Shown: piece after piece, positions 63,558 to 64,000 of the stretch
How the letters are laid out: every line of letters begins with the position of its first letter
Numbering within the stretch: the first letter of the stretch is position 1
Source of the DNA: JAXMAF01 sp046350555
Lineage (GTDB): Bacteria; Planctomycetota; Phycisphaerae; Phycisphaerales; SM1A02
DNA: 64,000 bases
Direction of reading: 5' to 3'
Assembly (NCBI GenBank): GCA_046350555.1
Contig: JAXMAF010000024.1
Span: forward strand, 17,853 to 81,852
The notes under the pieces: generated by a model
The model's database searches: none
What the model was told of the DNA's origin: nothing
What the model saw: only the letters and a program-made list of their open reading frames with translations
Translations under genes and position numbers: made by a program

Positions 63558-64000
63558 TCAAGCGCGGGTCGCGCCGTCGCCGGCGCGCCGGCCGGACCCG
63601 CCGATTCCAACCGTTCGTCCAAGGCGGGCCAGATCGTCAAGCCAGGCGCGCACCAGCGGCAGCTCGGCGTCGGTGAAGAAGCCGTTGGCGGTCAGCGCCT
63701 CGTAGCAGCGCAGCAGGTTGGCGCCGATCATCTCGGCCGCGGATTCGAGGCGAAGGTCCTCGAGCACGCGCACGAGCTCGCCGTTGCGCAGGTAGCCGGG
63801 AACCTCGTCGGCGAAGTCGCGGACGAGGTTGTGCATGTTGCGCAACTGCACGACGTCCGGCTCGTGGAAGACGACGCCGTGCCCGAGCTCCCAGAGGCAG
63901 CGCTGGGCGATGAACGAGCGCCAGATGTCGGTCATCCTGAAGGTGCACGTGCTTGGCAGGTAGAGGAGCGCGTACGCCTGCGGCCACCACCACGTGTTCT
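63558..64000 (-). CDS. C-terminus of a DUF288/STELLO-like protein, start beyond the window
   Basis: The frame runs off the right edge; 147 residues are visible. NTWWWPQAYALLYLPSTCTF, RMTDIWRSFIAQRCLWELGH, VVFHEPDVVQLRNMHNLVRD and FADEVPGYLRN match the C-terminal part of the DUF288/STELLO family, known from plant Golgi proteins linked to cellulose synthase and from nematodes and bacteria. The family is thought to be glycosyltransferase-related. Bacterial role unknown. The end (GIGGSGRRAGDGATRA) is unconserved. Confidence 0.65.
   Translation of the reverse strand, partial: NTWWWPQAYALLYLPSTCTFRMTDIWRSFIAQRCLWELGHGVVFHEPDVVQLRNMHNLVRDFADEVPGYLRNGELVRVLEDLRLESAAEMIGANLLRCYEALTANGFFTDAELPLVRAWLDDLARLGRTVGIGGSGRRAGDGATRA

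Overview
The window looks like a chromosomal segment of a planctomycete, most likely class Phycisphaerae. Supporting signs are very high G+C with long spurious antisense reading frames, four secreted proteins ending in the tandem dockerin-like motif 'DxNGxVDGADLGLLLGxWG', prepilin-type proteins with an H-x9-DG end, large Ser/Thr kinases fused to TPRs, an ECF-type sigma factor beside a kinase-like gene, and a cysteine-rich 'FPCExCGCGCASAxxCW' protein. This placement is inference from gene content; no rRNA or tRNA gene was seen.

Layout. 1-11 kb: secreted proteins (subtilisin-like protease, cysteine-rich anchored protein, pseudopilin, two dockerin-tailed proteins) and a NagB-LmbE fusion. 11.3-14.1 kb: Ser/Thr kinase with TPRs. 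14.2-22.8 kb: envelope and division block: rsmH, a LysM protein, an ftsL-like gene, ftsI and lptD, with a tandem-repeat array directly in front of ftsL. 23.3-27.5 kb: pseudopilin and beta-helix protein. 27.7-31.3 kb: hybrid histidine kinase, receiver protein and a divergent LuxR-type regulator. 31.3-33.3 kb: an orphan strong terminator (possible small RNA), tandem repeats, and a small DUF883/holin-like membrane operon. 33.4-39.2 kb: zinc metalloprotease, zinc-ribbon membrane protein, dienelactone hydrolase. 39.3-40.7 kb: a repeat-rich island around a gene broken by an in-frame amber codon. 40.7-47.4 kb: gcvP and the pstSCAB phosphate importer. 47.7-53.2 kb: ECF-like sigma factor and a kinase/P-loop ATPase/TPR protein whose kinase part is frameshifted.

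53.4-60.1 kb is the most unusual part. A short element with terminal inverted repeats precedes an overlapping operon: SEFIR-domain protein, MoxR-like AAA+ ATPase, and a large protein ending in a formylglycine-generating-enzyme (FGE) fold. A 73-aa protein resembling the N-terminus of HRDC-type accessory proteins of diversity-generating retroelements (DGRs) and a second FGE-fold paralog follow. The last 41 codons of the two FGE proteins are identical except at 12 clustered residues, in the spacing of a DGR variable region. No reverse transcriptase or template repeat is visible. I read this as an NTPase-regulated conflict (defence or recognition) system whose sensor ends have been, or still are, diversified by a DGR located elsewhere or lost.

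60.3-64 kb: an M28 peptidase-PDZ gene broken by about ten frameshifts, a 14-nt tandem repeat array, a channel-like membrane protein split into two overlapping frames, and the C-terminus of a DUF288/STELLO-like protein. Several dispersed repeat families run through the window; one copy lies in frame inside the sigma factor gene. Nearly all other long reading frames are high-G+C shadows.
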